Assembly: GCA_023935145.1 (NCBI GenBank)
Contig: CM043697.1
Location: forward strand, 44,888,501 to 44,952,500
DNA length: 64,000 nt
Direction of reading: 5' to 3'
From: Bretschneidera sinensis
Taxonomy: Eukaryota; Streptophyta; Magnoliopsida; Brassicales; Akaniaceae
This document shows, piece after piece, positions 25,926 through 36,021 of the stretch (position 1 is the first letter of the stretch; the number at the start of each line of letters is the position of its first letter). A program made the position numbers and the translations under genes. The notes beneath the pieces were generated by a model that was given only the letters and a program-made list of their open reading frames with translations, made no database searches and was not told the DNA's origin.

Positions 25926-26036
25926 AAACTGTTTTGCAAAACTACTTTACCAAACATGTTAGTAGTGTTTGAAAAGTGATCTTAATGTTTGAACACTGAA
26001 AAAGGTTTTTGAAAACCCTCCCCAAACAAGCTCTTA

Positions 26037-26430
26037 CATTCTCCCTTAAAGTTAAACTCCTCTTGCCTGGGTATCTTGAACACTGCATTTTTTTTTAAAA
26101 CAATCAACCCAAACATGATACGCTGACAACCAATTCATCTCCAAATCAAATCAAAATCAACCACATTCAAAGAAAACAAATCAACTTCAAACTCTTTATC
26201 ATCCATACGGATTACACAACCCCAATAAATAGTTTTTGTCATAATTCTATCTTCAGTACGAATTTTAACAATAACAATAAGATTATGCATCAAAGGACTA
26301 ATATAAGCATCAAAGGACTAATATAAACATCAATAGACTTCATAAACACACTGGATGTAAAAGAATGAATTGCACCTAGATCAACCAACATTGATATGTC
26401 CACTTTTCCTACATACAGAGCACCTCAAAT
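26037..26430 (-). pseudogene. E1 protease region
   Basis: Minus strand reads VDLGAIHSFTSS (about 26385), the retropepsin active-site motif with D-L-G-A in place of the usual D-S-G-A, then EFEVDL and MNWLSAYHVWVDCFKK. Stops are present, and the region is cut by the transposon at 26033. The matching part of E2 is at 54043-54400. Confidence 0.8.
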
Positions 26431-27700
26431 TAGGAAAATTCTAGGATAAATATCTTATCTGATTACATCTATAACATGTTTTAGTCTTTCTATCACATTA
26501 CCACATCCTCTAGGTAGTACACTCCCACCTCTATGATAACTTTCAGTTCCCACAAACTGTTTCCCAAATCTAGGGGTCCCACCAACATTTCTTTGAATTA
26601 TAAAAGCTATGGATCTAGCTTGCCTCTAACTCTGCATTATAGGTCTTTTTTTTCACATGGACGACTCCTCTGGGGTGATCTCCCACCTTATACACTCATA
26701 CTACCACTATCACTAGAACCTTCATGTCTAAGCCTCTTCAACCACTCTCTCTCCCCCCTTAAACTCCATTACATCTTTCTTAATCTAAAATGCTATATCT
26801 GCCAACCTAACATAATTGATATGCATCATGTAAGATAGTTTCGATCTAATCTCAAAATATAATCCATCTAGGAACCTCTTACACTTCTTCTCTTTTATAT
26901 CTACCATTTTCGATACAAACCCTAACAAGGCCACAAATCTGCTATCATTTTGAGCTGCAATCAACATATTTTACCTCAAATAAATGAAATCTCTTTTCTG
27001 TTGAGCTCCGAAAGTATATGAGCAATATTTATTAAAGAAAAAGCATTATTAAACCTACTCCAAGTTAAGAGTCTATCAACATATACACTTACCCTAGGAA
27101 GAGTATCCTCCCACCATTCTAAAGCTTCTCCTTCTAACCTAAACGAAACAAAGATGACCCTCTGCCTGTCAGTCACTGGTAAAATACCAAATAATCTATC
27201 TACATGTTTCACCCATAGTTCAGCCTTAAAAGGATTCATAGATCCTTTAAACAATAAAGCATTCAACTTAACATATCTAACAAAAAAATCTCCCCGCATC
27301 TCGTGCATAAACTCACCTTTTCCCTTTTGAACGTCTACCATTACTAGATTTACAATAACCTTAAGCACTGCTCTAGCTTGTTCATCAAGTCTATGCTATA
27401 GACTATCAACTCTATTATGTGTTACATTCATTTTCTCAAGAGTATGAGCAAGAGCTTCTCTTAGCTCATATCTTTCCACTCAAGATTCTCTCACACCCCT
27501 ACTAGTATCAATTATACTATCAACAGTTTCCCTTCTAGGAAACTCACTCTAACTCAGCCTCCATCTCAACCTTAGCTCATTTAAAAATTAGGGCCTACCA
27601 CGCCCTCTTTGGTCAACAACTCTAACTCTAGGTCTCCCATGTCCACGTGATATCCTCAGACTAAGCATTAAAATATAATTTATTTTAATCTTCCACTTTC
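26431..27700 (-). pseudogene. E1 gag
   Basis: Open stretch at 27368-26976 contains GSMNPFKAELWVKHVDRLF and LEGEALEWWEDTLPR, the gag (retrotrans_gag) signature; it continues at 26967-26785 (KKCKRFLDGLYFEIRSKLSYM). A degraded zinc knuckle (CYRCNQIRYLS, then CSVCRKSGH) lies near 26480-26400. Stops and frame breaks separate the pieces. Gag would form the particle core that packages element RNA. Confidence 0.85.
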
Positions 27701-27737
27701 TTTCTTTTTATGCAGTCTACAGAATCATAAAACCTAA

Positions 27738-27754
27738 TACTCTGATACTAAAAT
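27738..27754 (-). other. E1 primer binding site (degenerate)
   Basis: Directly inside the 5' LTR the minus strand reads TTTTAGTATCAGAGTATTAG. Compared with TGGTATCAGAGC of E2 it differs at two or more positions. Type: complementary to the 3' end of initiator methionine tRNA. Confidence 0.8.
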
Positions 27755-28953
27755 TGTAACGATCCATCTCGAGTTGGCCAACTCCAAGACGGTGTCGTCA
27801 CGTTTTGAAATAATATATACAACATATTATGCATGAATATCTACAAATTATTTTTTCTTCCATTAGTCTGAGGATGTGAACCACGAGACTTACAGATAAC
27901 AACTCAGTCTAAATATTTTTTAAATTTTCTTTCTTTTTTTCTCATCAGATCATTTCATATTATAATCTGTGAACGTCTTTCCACATGTCGACATGTTTTA
28001 GCTAGACCAGTTGCCTTCCTGGTCTTTTCAGCTAGACCAGTTGCCTTCCTGGTCTTTTTTTTTTAGCTAGACTAGCTGTCTTCCTAGTCTTTTCTTTTAT
28101 GCATAAGAGCAATAATATGCAAGCAATCATACATTAAAACATTCAATTCAATTATCTAGCTCTTTCTCAAAATCATTATTTTTATCATACTTATTAAATT
28201 GTCTCCTTATATATCATATCAACTTTTCAATCATATTTTTCAGAAATTTCATATAACTTTTCAACATATTTTTCATTTATTCATATAATTAATATTCAAC
28301 ATATTATTAAATCCATAATCAATAAACCAAATCAATTACCATACTTTTCGAAAAGTACATCATTAAATCATTATAATTCAACCATTTATTCAAATATAAT
28401 AAATTTATATTTTTATTGGTTTCGATTACTAAAAGTAAATCTAACTCATCACGTAGAACTTAAAGCTAGCCGTGGATCACATTCTTGCCTTTCATGTTCC
28501 TTTTAGCAATTTCTCGAGATTGCTAATCATCAACACCTCAAATGTGATGACATCGTGCTATTGTAATTTGGATGACTGTACTATCTCTAATATTGGAGAA
28601 ATTTTCTTTATAACTTTTTGCTAAGAAATTTGAATTAAAAGAAGAAACAAACCAAACAGGATTTGGTAAAGAATAACAAAAGAAAACAAAAAACTCAATT
28701 TTTATTACAACCACCCCAACCGTTCTGCCTATTTTTTTTTTTTTTCATGTGTCTGGCATGCAAGACACTTTACATATACCTTGGTCGCCCCCCCCCCCCC
28801 CCCCTTGTAACCAAACCTGGACGCTTCCAGAGTTTTTTTTTCAAAAGAAATATTTTTATTCAATAATAAATCTTTTATGTATATATTATTTAATTTCATA
28901 TAATATTTATCAAATTGCTTCTTTACTCATACTTTAAGAATATGGATATTACA
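27755..28953 (-). repeat. E1 5' LTR (shortened)
   Basis: 1199 bp; begins TGTAAC and ends TTACA on the plus strand, followed by the ACAAT target duplication. Similar to 17041-19094 outside two missing blocks. It contains three hairpin units (27999-28097) next to the palindrome at 27983-27996, and a run of 17 C at 28788-28804 where the other LTR has a T run. Confidence 0.9.
27983..28097 (-). repeat. E1 5' LTR: palindrome plus three hairpin units
   Basis: ACATGTCGACATGT is at 27983-27996. Three units follow: two with AGACCAG-N8-CTGGTCT and one with AGACTAG-N8-CTAGTCT. In the third unit both arms have changed so that pairing is kept. Confidence 0.85.
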
Positions 28954-29085
28954 ACAATAGTTGTTCAAGTTGATACGCAACGGGGTCATCCCAATTGAAA
29001 AGGTCAGACTCTTCTGCTACAGATACTTGTTTATCTCCAAGTTCAAGGATTCCATCCCATATTCCATGTGTCTCAGCTCAAACCC
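28954..29085 (-). pseudogene. N-terminal exon of the RF298/MIP1-like founder gene (5' side of E1)
   Basis: Minus strand reads GILELGDKQVSVAEESD and FNWDDPVAYQLEQLL, and continues into LYNLHKVFYNAIKH at 17040 once E1 is removed. This is the acidic stretch plus the start of the N-terminal domain of RF298/MIP1-type proteins. An in-frame TGA lies upstream (about 29075), and I do not find the start codon; sequence right of 29090 belongs to a retroelement. Confidence 0.75.
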
Positions 29086-29089
29086 TTCA

Positions 29090-29460
29090 GCGGGACTCTT
29101 CAATAGTCTATTACCCCATTGCCATTGCCTGCTGATAGTACTGAAAATCAGACTAAAATTGAGCCCTTGGCCATCATTAGAGAGAGACACTTACTCAGAC
29201 AAGGGTCCTGGGTGCAACAGTGGCTCATTCAGTGGCAACACTTGCCTTTGGAAGAAGCCTCTTGGGAAGACTACAGAATTCAGAAAGCTGTAACCTTATC
29301 TTCAACTTGAGGACATGGTGTTGGGTAATGATGCCAGCAACAATAAAGGGAATATTGAGACTACTGACAGGACAAGGAGAGAGACTAAGAAGCCTAGTTG
29401 GCTTCAGGATTTCACAAGCTTTAAGAAGACTACTAGGAAGTTTTTAATAACTAACAGATT
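29090..29460 (+). pseudogene. 3' end of a chromovirus (Ty3/gypsy) polyprotein
   Basis: Plus strand reads HLLRQGSWVQQWLIQWQHL followed by PLEEASWEDY, the chromodomain-type end of chromovirus integrase. After a frame slip come an LEDMVLGND-like stretch and a basic TRRETKKPSWLQDF tail. Only the last tenth of pol is present; the rest is gone or was never here. The chromodomain normally guides integration to marked chromatin. Confidence 0.7.
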
Positions 29461-29627
29461 GGGTTTAGTGATTACAACAAACTACTCTTTCATAATTCTT
29501 GTTCAGTAGATATTACTATAAATAGAGATAGTTGTAATGGAAAAAATCAAGAATTAAGACTAACAAAATTCTTTCTGTTCTCTTTAATTTTCTTGAAGTT
29601 TTGGTCTTGGCTCGAAACAAAACTACA
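29461..29627 (+). repeat. Probable LTR remnant of the chromovirus fragment
   Basis: Follows the pol end directly and holds a TATA-like box (ACTATAAATAG at 29515-29525) and a pyrimidine-rich downstream part ending ACTACACA. No partner LTR in the window, so the borders are guesses. Confidence 0.45.
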
Positions 29628-29649
29628 CAATTTTTTCTAAAAAAAGTAT

Positions 29650-29872
29650 CATTTACCCAAAAAAAATCTTATTCGAGATATATATAGGAATAGTTTTTTT
29701 GAATGAAAAAAATCTAAGAAATTAAGAATAACTTGAGAATAACATTATGGAATTTATAGACCTAAAATTAATATACTACTCTATATGATATCATGTCAGT
29801 TGATAACCCGAAACATATCATTTCTTCATTGTGCATACCATAAACGAATGGGTTAAATTACAAATTTCTACA
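29650..29872 (+). repeat. Direct repeat A, right copy (partner 16365-16590)
   Basis: See 16365-16590. Here it follows the chromovirus fragment rather than preceding RING-ligase exon sequence. Confidence 0.75.
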
Positions 29873-30265
29873 GCCAAAAACATATAAGAATATAGCGACA
29901 ACGATGAAAATACGACTCAATGACAATAGGCCTAAAATGTGAAAAAACCACTGTAGGCAACAACATGACTAATCAAACCATAGACTATAGATTACTAAAA
30001 TTTGACACTCGTTTCAAATCAAAGTCCACTAGAAATTTGATTGATAAGCATGAAATGCAAATGAAGACATGATATACTTATCAAATAAAACCTTTTTTAC
30101 AGTAATTTTCTTGTTGTAAGTTGAAAAGAATAAATTTTCATTTTCAAATATAAACATAATCTAACTTGTGTTTCTCAAATGTCTCACCTCTTTACTCTGA
30201 GGTCAATGGGGATGGCCGGTGAACATCCATTCTAGCAGTATTCACTAAGTACAAGTTATTGCTGA

Positions 30266-30268
<3 letters not shown>

Positions 30269-30330
<62 letters not shown>
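30269..30330. repeat. (AT)n(AG)n compound microsatellite
   Basis: AT repeats to 30300, then pure AG repeats to 30330. Confidence 0.95.
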
Positions 30331-30334
<4 letters not shown>

Positions 30335-31455
30335 ACCCCTTACGTTGAAAATTTGTAATCCTATCTTCCAGGTGCTGAATCTGGTCGATGTCTAATTTTA
30401 GGATCTCCTGAAATTGCTCATATTCTGAACACTAAAAAGGCCCAAGCAAAGAAGAGAAAAGCTACTACCCAGGAAATAAATGCTGGAAATAATCCATTAA
30501 GCCTCTAAGGAATGAAAAAATGGAAACTTGAAAACCATTAATCATAAAGTACTAATCTCCAGGGAGCTTTCTAAGTTGCTGGATAAAGTTGTACCTGGTG
30601 AAGTTATAGGATTTTTATCATAGAAGAAACAATTAGGAAGGTAACAAAACAACAAAAATTTTCATCCAGAAGTTGAAGACACATGTATAAGCCAAAGAAA
30701 TGGAGATGAAATAGTTATACATAAAAAAAAGGAAATCTAGTATTATTACTTGAAGCTTTACAGGAAAATGAATTGTCTCATAAAGCATTTTGATAACTAT
30801 TTTGTCATGAATAAAATCTCATAATATATACATGTGGATTTCCTTAACATGACATTCCATAACATCTATTCAAGGGGAAAAATATCATACAGTACTAATG
30901 TAAGCCTACATGGATTCTAGAGAGATTTACAATAATAAAAAAAAAAGTGTAGCTAGATTGAGTAGGAATGTCTTTTTTGCAATTAAAGTTTTCTGTCCCA
31001 AAAATAAAACAAAGAATATTATATAAACCAAATAGAAGGTTAGACAACAGTATTTTAGGGTACGAATTTTTAGTACTACTCAATATGTTGTTGGAGCCTT
31101 TGCCCCCGCTCTTTGCTCCCTTCCTGAGAAAATTTAGCTGCACTCTTTTCTGACCACATTCCAAAGAAGATTAATGGCTGGATGATTGACATCATATAAT
31201 TAGATTAAAGTTTCCTAGAAGATCATCTTCTTTATTTTTCATTTTTTGTTCTTTTTTCTCCTTTTAGGCCAACAGTGAGACAAAACCAAATGTCACCGAG
31301 ATGTACTGATGCCTTGGTTATTATAATGTGGAAACTATGGCATCACTACAAGGTTTAAGATGGGCTTGATCACTTTAATAGACTAGTCACTGATTGAAAG
31401 ATGTCACTTGCCCCTAGAGCCAATCCTGCACTTCTTTAGTTCACAACTAAAAAGC

Positions 31456-31590
31456 CAAACATTTGTTGCAGTTACATCATAATTCATTGGATATGACCAT
31501 GAGAATCAAGAAATTAGAAATTTCCAAACATATGTTGCAATTGCATCATAATTCATGGGATATGACCATGAGAATCAAGAAAATAGCAAT
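31456..31590 (+). repeat. Tandem duplication of about 68 bp
   Basis: Two adjacent copies sharing 'catcataattcat' and 'gatatgaccatgagaatcaa', with few differences. Confidence 0.85.
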
Positions 31591-32419
31591 CTGCTTCTGG
31601 CAATTGGCTAATGGATAATCAAATCCATGGGCTAATCAAATACTTTTCTATTGCTACATATGCATGGTACCCTTCCTCTAAGACCATACACTCAGCCCCC
31701 AAGCTTCCTCAATGCTTTTGCCACATCGAAAGCAATTCCTCTCTCAATGCAAACAGCAGTGTAAATCGCTAAATCACTGGCTACATAAATGTATTGATCA
31801 AGAACATAATGTAATACGAGCATGCCAAAAAAATTAAACTAGATCTATGTTATGAATGCAAATAAACACACCAAAAAAAATATACTATAAACAAGGAGGA
31901 AGTAATTAAGAAAGCACCAGAAATAGTTCAGAGATAACAAGCAGGAACAAAGTAATTAATGGAAAACAACTGATTGAAAACAAAAATAAATAAAACCAGT
32001 GAATCAAGAATCGAAAAATGAACTGAGAAAATGGTAATAACTAGCAATGAGAAAGCATTGCCTTTTACTCTTCCCCAACAGAGTGTTGAAAAAATTAAAT
32101 TGTTGTTTCAATAGGCAATGAACCCAATAATTTAATAAAATAGAGAAAAAAATTAAATTGCTTCTAGGTTTTAAGAATTTTCTAAGTACTAGTAATCCAA
32201 TCAATTCTTTCTTTTAACAGTAAACACAGGAAAGTTTATTAATAATGTTGAGAACCAGTACAACATAACTACAATCCTCAACAGAATAGCATAAGAAACT
32301 ATTAACAAAAGTCCGATGATAGATATAGCAAGCAATAAAAACCTGATCACACAGCTATGAAAGATGTTCTCTTCTACGTCTAGTGAGAAGTTTATTGCAA
32401 TCACAAAGCTAAAGAAGTA

Positions 32420-32820
32420 GAGTAAATCCATGATCCAAAGGACTGTTGGCAAGGGAACGTGGGTGGGTCGCTCTTCTCACCCCACACCAATGACGATGAC
32501 ACCAAAACTTAGTTCAACAAGTACTTTGTTTTCGAACCCAAGAATGACGATAATAACAATGGCCACTGAGTTATGCACGAGATTTCTCTTCCTGATTATC
32601 AACAAATCCAAAGCGGTGGTTTTGTAATTTGTCAAATCTCGAACAAACACAATGTTGTCGTTGATGAATCATCCTCTTCATTGAGAAACCGCAAACGTAA
32701 AGGGCAAGCCAAAGATAAGCCAGTTTGCAAAAAAACCGTGCGTTACCCAAACTGATCAACAGGAAACTGGGAGTTCTATTGTTACTATGGATCATCATCA
32801 TGAAAAAATTGATCAAGACT
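32420..32820 (+). pseudogene. NAC-domain transcription factor fragment
   Basis: Plus strand reads KYFVFEPKNDDNNNGH, a TGA where NAC proteins have Trp, then VMHEISLPDYQQIQSGGFVI and CQISNK. This is the end of a NAC DNA-binding domain (subdomain D/E, normally ...W-x-MHEY-L...FV-L-C-R-I). A basic stretch RNRKRKGQAKDK follows. Subdomains A-C are absent. The stop at 32566-32568 and an earlier one make it a pseudogene. It abuts the LTR of element Y, so it may be the flank into which Y inserted. Confidence 0.7.
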
Positions 32821-32825
32821 AATTA

Positions 32826-34182
32826 TGCTATTGAGTATTTAAATTTATCAAATTAATTACTATTTGAAAATAAAACCGAAATTTTACGGACTTTATCACC
32901 TAAATTAAACTAAAGCGCTTGAAAAAATAAAATAAAATAAAATAAAATAAAACTTAAGGTTGTAGAGATAATAAAAATAAATCTAGAGCTTTTGATTTCA
33001 TTTAGTTAATCCCACGCAGTTTATTATTCCTTGTTATAAAATTTCACATTTTCAAGTCAATGAAAAATAAATCCCTTAATTATTCAATGTTTTCTCTCGA
33101 ATAACATTAGAAATATCTCAACCTAATAATTCATCATATCTCTATGTAAATTAAATTATTTGAAGATTCATTAAGTGTTTTGAATTTTTCTTAATTTAAA
33201 ATCACACTAGTCGCAGTAAAGTATCTCTATCTTTCGCTCAACTAATGATGTTTAATCCTAAAAGCTTCTAATCACAAATTACCTCTCGATTTCATTATGA
33301 TTTAATAAATCAAACAATAATTGGCCAAAAAATTGTAAGCAATAAGATCAAGGATAAACACTCAACATAAATTTTTTTGAAATAAAATAACTTGGAATTT
33401 AAATTGTGCACTCAAAGCTAGACCACATCAAAGCCCTAGAAAAATAAAATTAGTTAATAACAAATCTGAAATCAACCATGTTCTTATTAGAATGCATCAA
33501 AATAAAACTAAAAAGAAGAGAATAAACTCTGTTGCTTGAAATAAGTTGATGAAGCATTCAAGATTATTGAAGATCTCTCTTCATTGAGACTTCACAACCA
33601 CCCTCATTCTCTTCTCTCTTTATTATTTATGTCTAGGAAAAATCTGAAGTGCTTACAACGCAAGAGCAACCGGCCTTATAAAGACAAACTTCTAGAAAAA
33701 AAAAGGAAAGTACAATAATACTACTACTTCTAGGAAAAAAGAAAGACACTGAAATGAGAAATACTTATACTACTAGGAAAACATGAAATAGGAAAGTAAC
33801 TAAAAGGAAGTATAACACAAAATAGGAAAAAGTGCAGCATAGGAAAAGGAAAGACATTGAAATGGAAAATACTTCTACTACTAGGAAAACATGAAATAGA
33901 AAAGTAACTAAAAAGAAATATAACACAAAATAGGACAAAGTGTGGCACAAGCAGCAACCTAGGAAAAGGAAAGACATTGAAATGAAAAATACTTCTACTA
34001 CTAAGAAAACATGAAATAGAAAAGTAACTAAAATGAAATATAACACAAAATAGGACAAAGTGTGGCACAAACAAATAAAATCAAATAAATCAAAATCAAA
34101 TCAAATCAAAAGAAATAAAGGAAAATTAACAATTTTAATAAGTAAAAGAGTAATAAAAATCATATAAAAATTACACTTATCA
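32826..34182 (-). repeat. Element Y 3' LTR
   Basis: On the minus strand it starts TGATAAGTGTAA right after a purine-rich tract and most likely ends ...AATAGCA at 32826. The outer border is inferred from the change to NAC-like sequence; the partner LTR is not in the window. It contains a three-fold tandem repeat (33740-34075) and an (AAAAT)n run at 32926-32951. Confidence 0.6.
33740..34075 (-). repeat. Three-unit tandem repeat, 109-119 bp, in the Y LTR
   Basis: Units begin with 'gaaagacaytgaaatg' at about 33740, 33849 and 33968 and share 'aaaacatgaaata' and 'ataacacaaaatagga'. Open frames across it are a by-product of the repeat. Confidence 0.9.
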
Positions 34183-34197
34183 AATTCCACCAAACTT
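34183..34197 (-). other. Element Y polypurine-like tract
   Basis: Minus strand reads AAGTTTGGTGGAATT directly before TGATAAG. Confidence 0.6.
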
Positions 34198-34557
34198 AAA
34201 ATTTGCTAGCCCTTGAGGGAAAAAAAAGAGAAAAACAACTAAAAACAAGAATTAGTTTAATTCATAAAATTTGATGTCTCAAAGATTGCCTAAAGTTTAT
34301 AATCCAAAGGAATCATTCAATATCACAAAAGTCCAAAGTTAATTCAAAACTCAATTCCACCTCATTATCAATCTTCTCATTCATGCATACCTATCATTCT
34401 CACTTCATTATTATCTTCCTAGATGATTTTATGCAAGCAAGTAAATATATAATGGATCTCTAGTTATGAAATTGATAATTCCAACTTCATAAGCTTGCTT
34501 TTCAAATCACTCTCCACTAATGTAGAACAAAAATATTACACTACAAGATAAAAGGTC

Positions 34558-34935
34558 AACGCCGACACTTTTTTTGTGTGCATATTTTGGCGCTTTAAAG
34601 TGCTGCAATATGCATTACCGGCGCTTATTGCAAGCACTGGATAAAGCACCGGTATATGTGGTGTCGAAGCGCAAATACCGACGCTTAAAGAAAGCGCCGC
34701 AATATGCATATTTTTTCGGTGCTTTTAAGCGCCGGTATATTTTGGTGCTTTTAAGCGCCGCTACATACCGGCCCTTTTAAGCGTCAAAATATACCAGCAC
34801 TTATATAGCGGTGCTTCTAAGCGCCGCTATATTTCGGCACTTTAAAGCGCTGAAATATACCGGCACTTAGAAGCACCGATATATAAGTGCCTATTATGCA
34901 TATTACGACACTTTTAAGCGCCGCTAAAAGTGGTT
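34558..34935. repeat. CACTA left subterminal repeat array
   Basis: About a dozen copies, in both orientations, of a motif around GGCGCTTTTAAGCGCCGGTATAT. In known CACTA elements such subterminal repeats bind the TNPA-type protein that brings the ends together. Confidence 0.85.
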
Positions 34936-35175
34936 TTAATTGTTCTTTTACATTATTTTGCTTAAATATCAATGCTAAAACCCTTCAATAAATAAAATGT
35001 ACCATCAAATCCATAAAATTTCAAATGTTCTTCAATATATAAAATGTACCATCAAATATCCATAAAAATTCCTTTACTTAATACAAAAGTCATCTCATTT
35101 ACACAAAAAACAATCATAGTTAACATATAAAATTCATACAAAACAAAGTAATGGAATATAGTCTGGAAAATTATT

Positions 35176-35346
35176 TTATCTGGACAGTGAGCGTGACTCC
35201 TGCAATGGCCAGGATGACAATGTCCAGTTCCCATAAACAGTTTGGTCTTTATGTTCATTGGACAATGAATCGATAGAAGTTTCTCTATCAAACCTTGACC
35301 CGACATCCTGCACAATTGGTGGTTTCTGGAGGTGATTTTCAAACTC
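35176..35346 (-). pseudogene. Captured last exon of an unidentified host gene
   Basis: Minus strand: acceptor ATGCAG|GAGTTTG at 35346, then 56 open codons (EFENHLQKPPIVQDVG ... SSWPLQESRSLSR) ending in TAA at 35176-35178. Good acceptor, clean frame and a natural-looking stop suggest a real terminal exon. I do not recognise the family. It lies 0.56 kb past the diacylglycerol kinase exon on the same strand and could belong to that gene or to another. Confidence 0.5.
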
Positions 35347-35904
35347 CTGCATGGAAAATGCATATCAGCTAAGACAAATCAATCATAATTCACATAATAA
35401 AAGGTTCAGAGCATGAACACTAGTGCAGAAGAGTGCAACAAGAAGAAAACAGTTTACACAACCACATCAAGTGTTCCTCTTTAAAGGAAATCCGATAAAG
35501 ACTTGCATCATCCAAAATTCAGAAAGTGATAGGACAATAAATTTATATAATATGTCATAAATACTCCATTTTGTATGTGTAAAATTGAAAGGTAAATTAT
35601 CGATGTCCTGTAGTCCATATTGCTCAAAAAAAAAAATGAAGTTGAAATTACAGGGTTAACCTGCTTCTTTTTTTTTTTTTTGGAAAATTGATTTAAAAAA
35701 AATTGATTTAATCATTATTTATGTATCACCCAAACAAGACCAACTATAGTCAAACACATACACAAGATACTATCATAAGATAAGTAGCAGTACTTATAAC
35801 CAATTTAATCGATCCATAGTCAACGCAACTTCTTGTCCAAGTCTTTGAGATCTCTCAGGAAAATAATATATCATTGGTTATTTATTTATTTATCTATGTT
35901 TTAC

Positions 35905-36021
35905 CTATGCAAGATGGGTCCCATTTCCATTTGGAGCAAGCAAAACAAGCCCATGCCAAGCATCTCTAAAGCCAACTACCTCAAGAAGGCCATCATCCAT
36001 AAATGGTGGAGTCAAATCTCT
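35905..36021 (-). pseudogene. Captured diacylglycerol kinase exon
   Basis: Minus strand: acceptor TTTGCAG, then [20 protein letters not shown] followed by [18 protein letters not shown], which matches the accessory-domain segment of plant diacylglycerol kinases. The last codon is TAG directly before a GTAAA donor; the family has Gln (CAG) there. Diacylglycerol kinase phosphorylates diacylglycerol to phosphatidic acid. Only this exon is recognisable, so the fragment is not functional. Confidence 0.8.

Larger units (their letters stand above)
22098..26033. mobile_element. Harbinger-like (TTA-TSD) non-autonomous DNA transposon in E1
   Basis: The ends are GGGCATGTTTGG (22098) and, reversed, GAGCTTGTTTGG (26033): 10 of 12 positions agree. 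Both are flanked by TTA (22095-22097, 26034-26036), the target preference of PIF/Harbinger elements. Outside, the E1 protein reading resumes across the joint just as in E2 (GER-KILVN). The subterminal 200-300 bp on each side are dense in GAAAAC/GTTTTC motifs in both orientations. No transposase is visible in the 3.9 kb, so it would need help in trans. The class call rests on TIR and TSD only. Confidence 0.75.
17041..28953 (-). mobile_element. E1: decayed Ty3/gypsy LTR retrotransposon inserted in the RING-ligase gene
   Basis: Both ends are LTRs starting TGTAAT/TGTAAC on the plus strand and ending TTACA. The flanks carry the 5-bp target duplication ACAAT (17036-17040 and 28954-28958). Internal order on the minus strand: primer site (27754-27738), gag, protease, [Harbinger-like insertion], RT, RNase H, integrase, purine tract. 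The proteins and LTR ends match E2 (50106-59781), so the two are one family, Tekay-like by the C-terminal TWE motif of integrase. All ORFs are broken and the RT active site is mutated, so it is inert and much older than E2. Confidence 0.93.
29873..32419. other. Unclassified sequence between the RING-ligase locus and the NAC fragment
   Basis: No convincing gene. Contains the (AT)n(AG)n tract, a tandem duplication at 31456-31590 and scattered short ORFs without recognisable motifs. A plus-strand stretch at 30370-30510 reads like a lysine-rich protein fragment, but I cannot place it. Confidence 0.5.

Noticed and set aside
30370..30510. Lysine-rich plus-strand stretch (NTKKAQAKKRKATTQE)
   Set aside because: Looks protein-like, but I cannot link it to a family, and it is bounded by stops without splice signals I trust.
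33730..34074. Hydrophobic repeat protein on the minus strand (FCVIFHFSYFSISCF repeats)
   Set aside because: Open only because of the three-unit tandem repeat in the Y LTR; period and change pattern are not protein-like.
34540..34935. CRISPR-like array of short palindromic repeats
   Set aside because: Units are irregular, in both orientations, without unique spacers, and lie at the end of a CACTA transposon.
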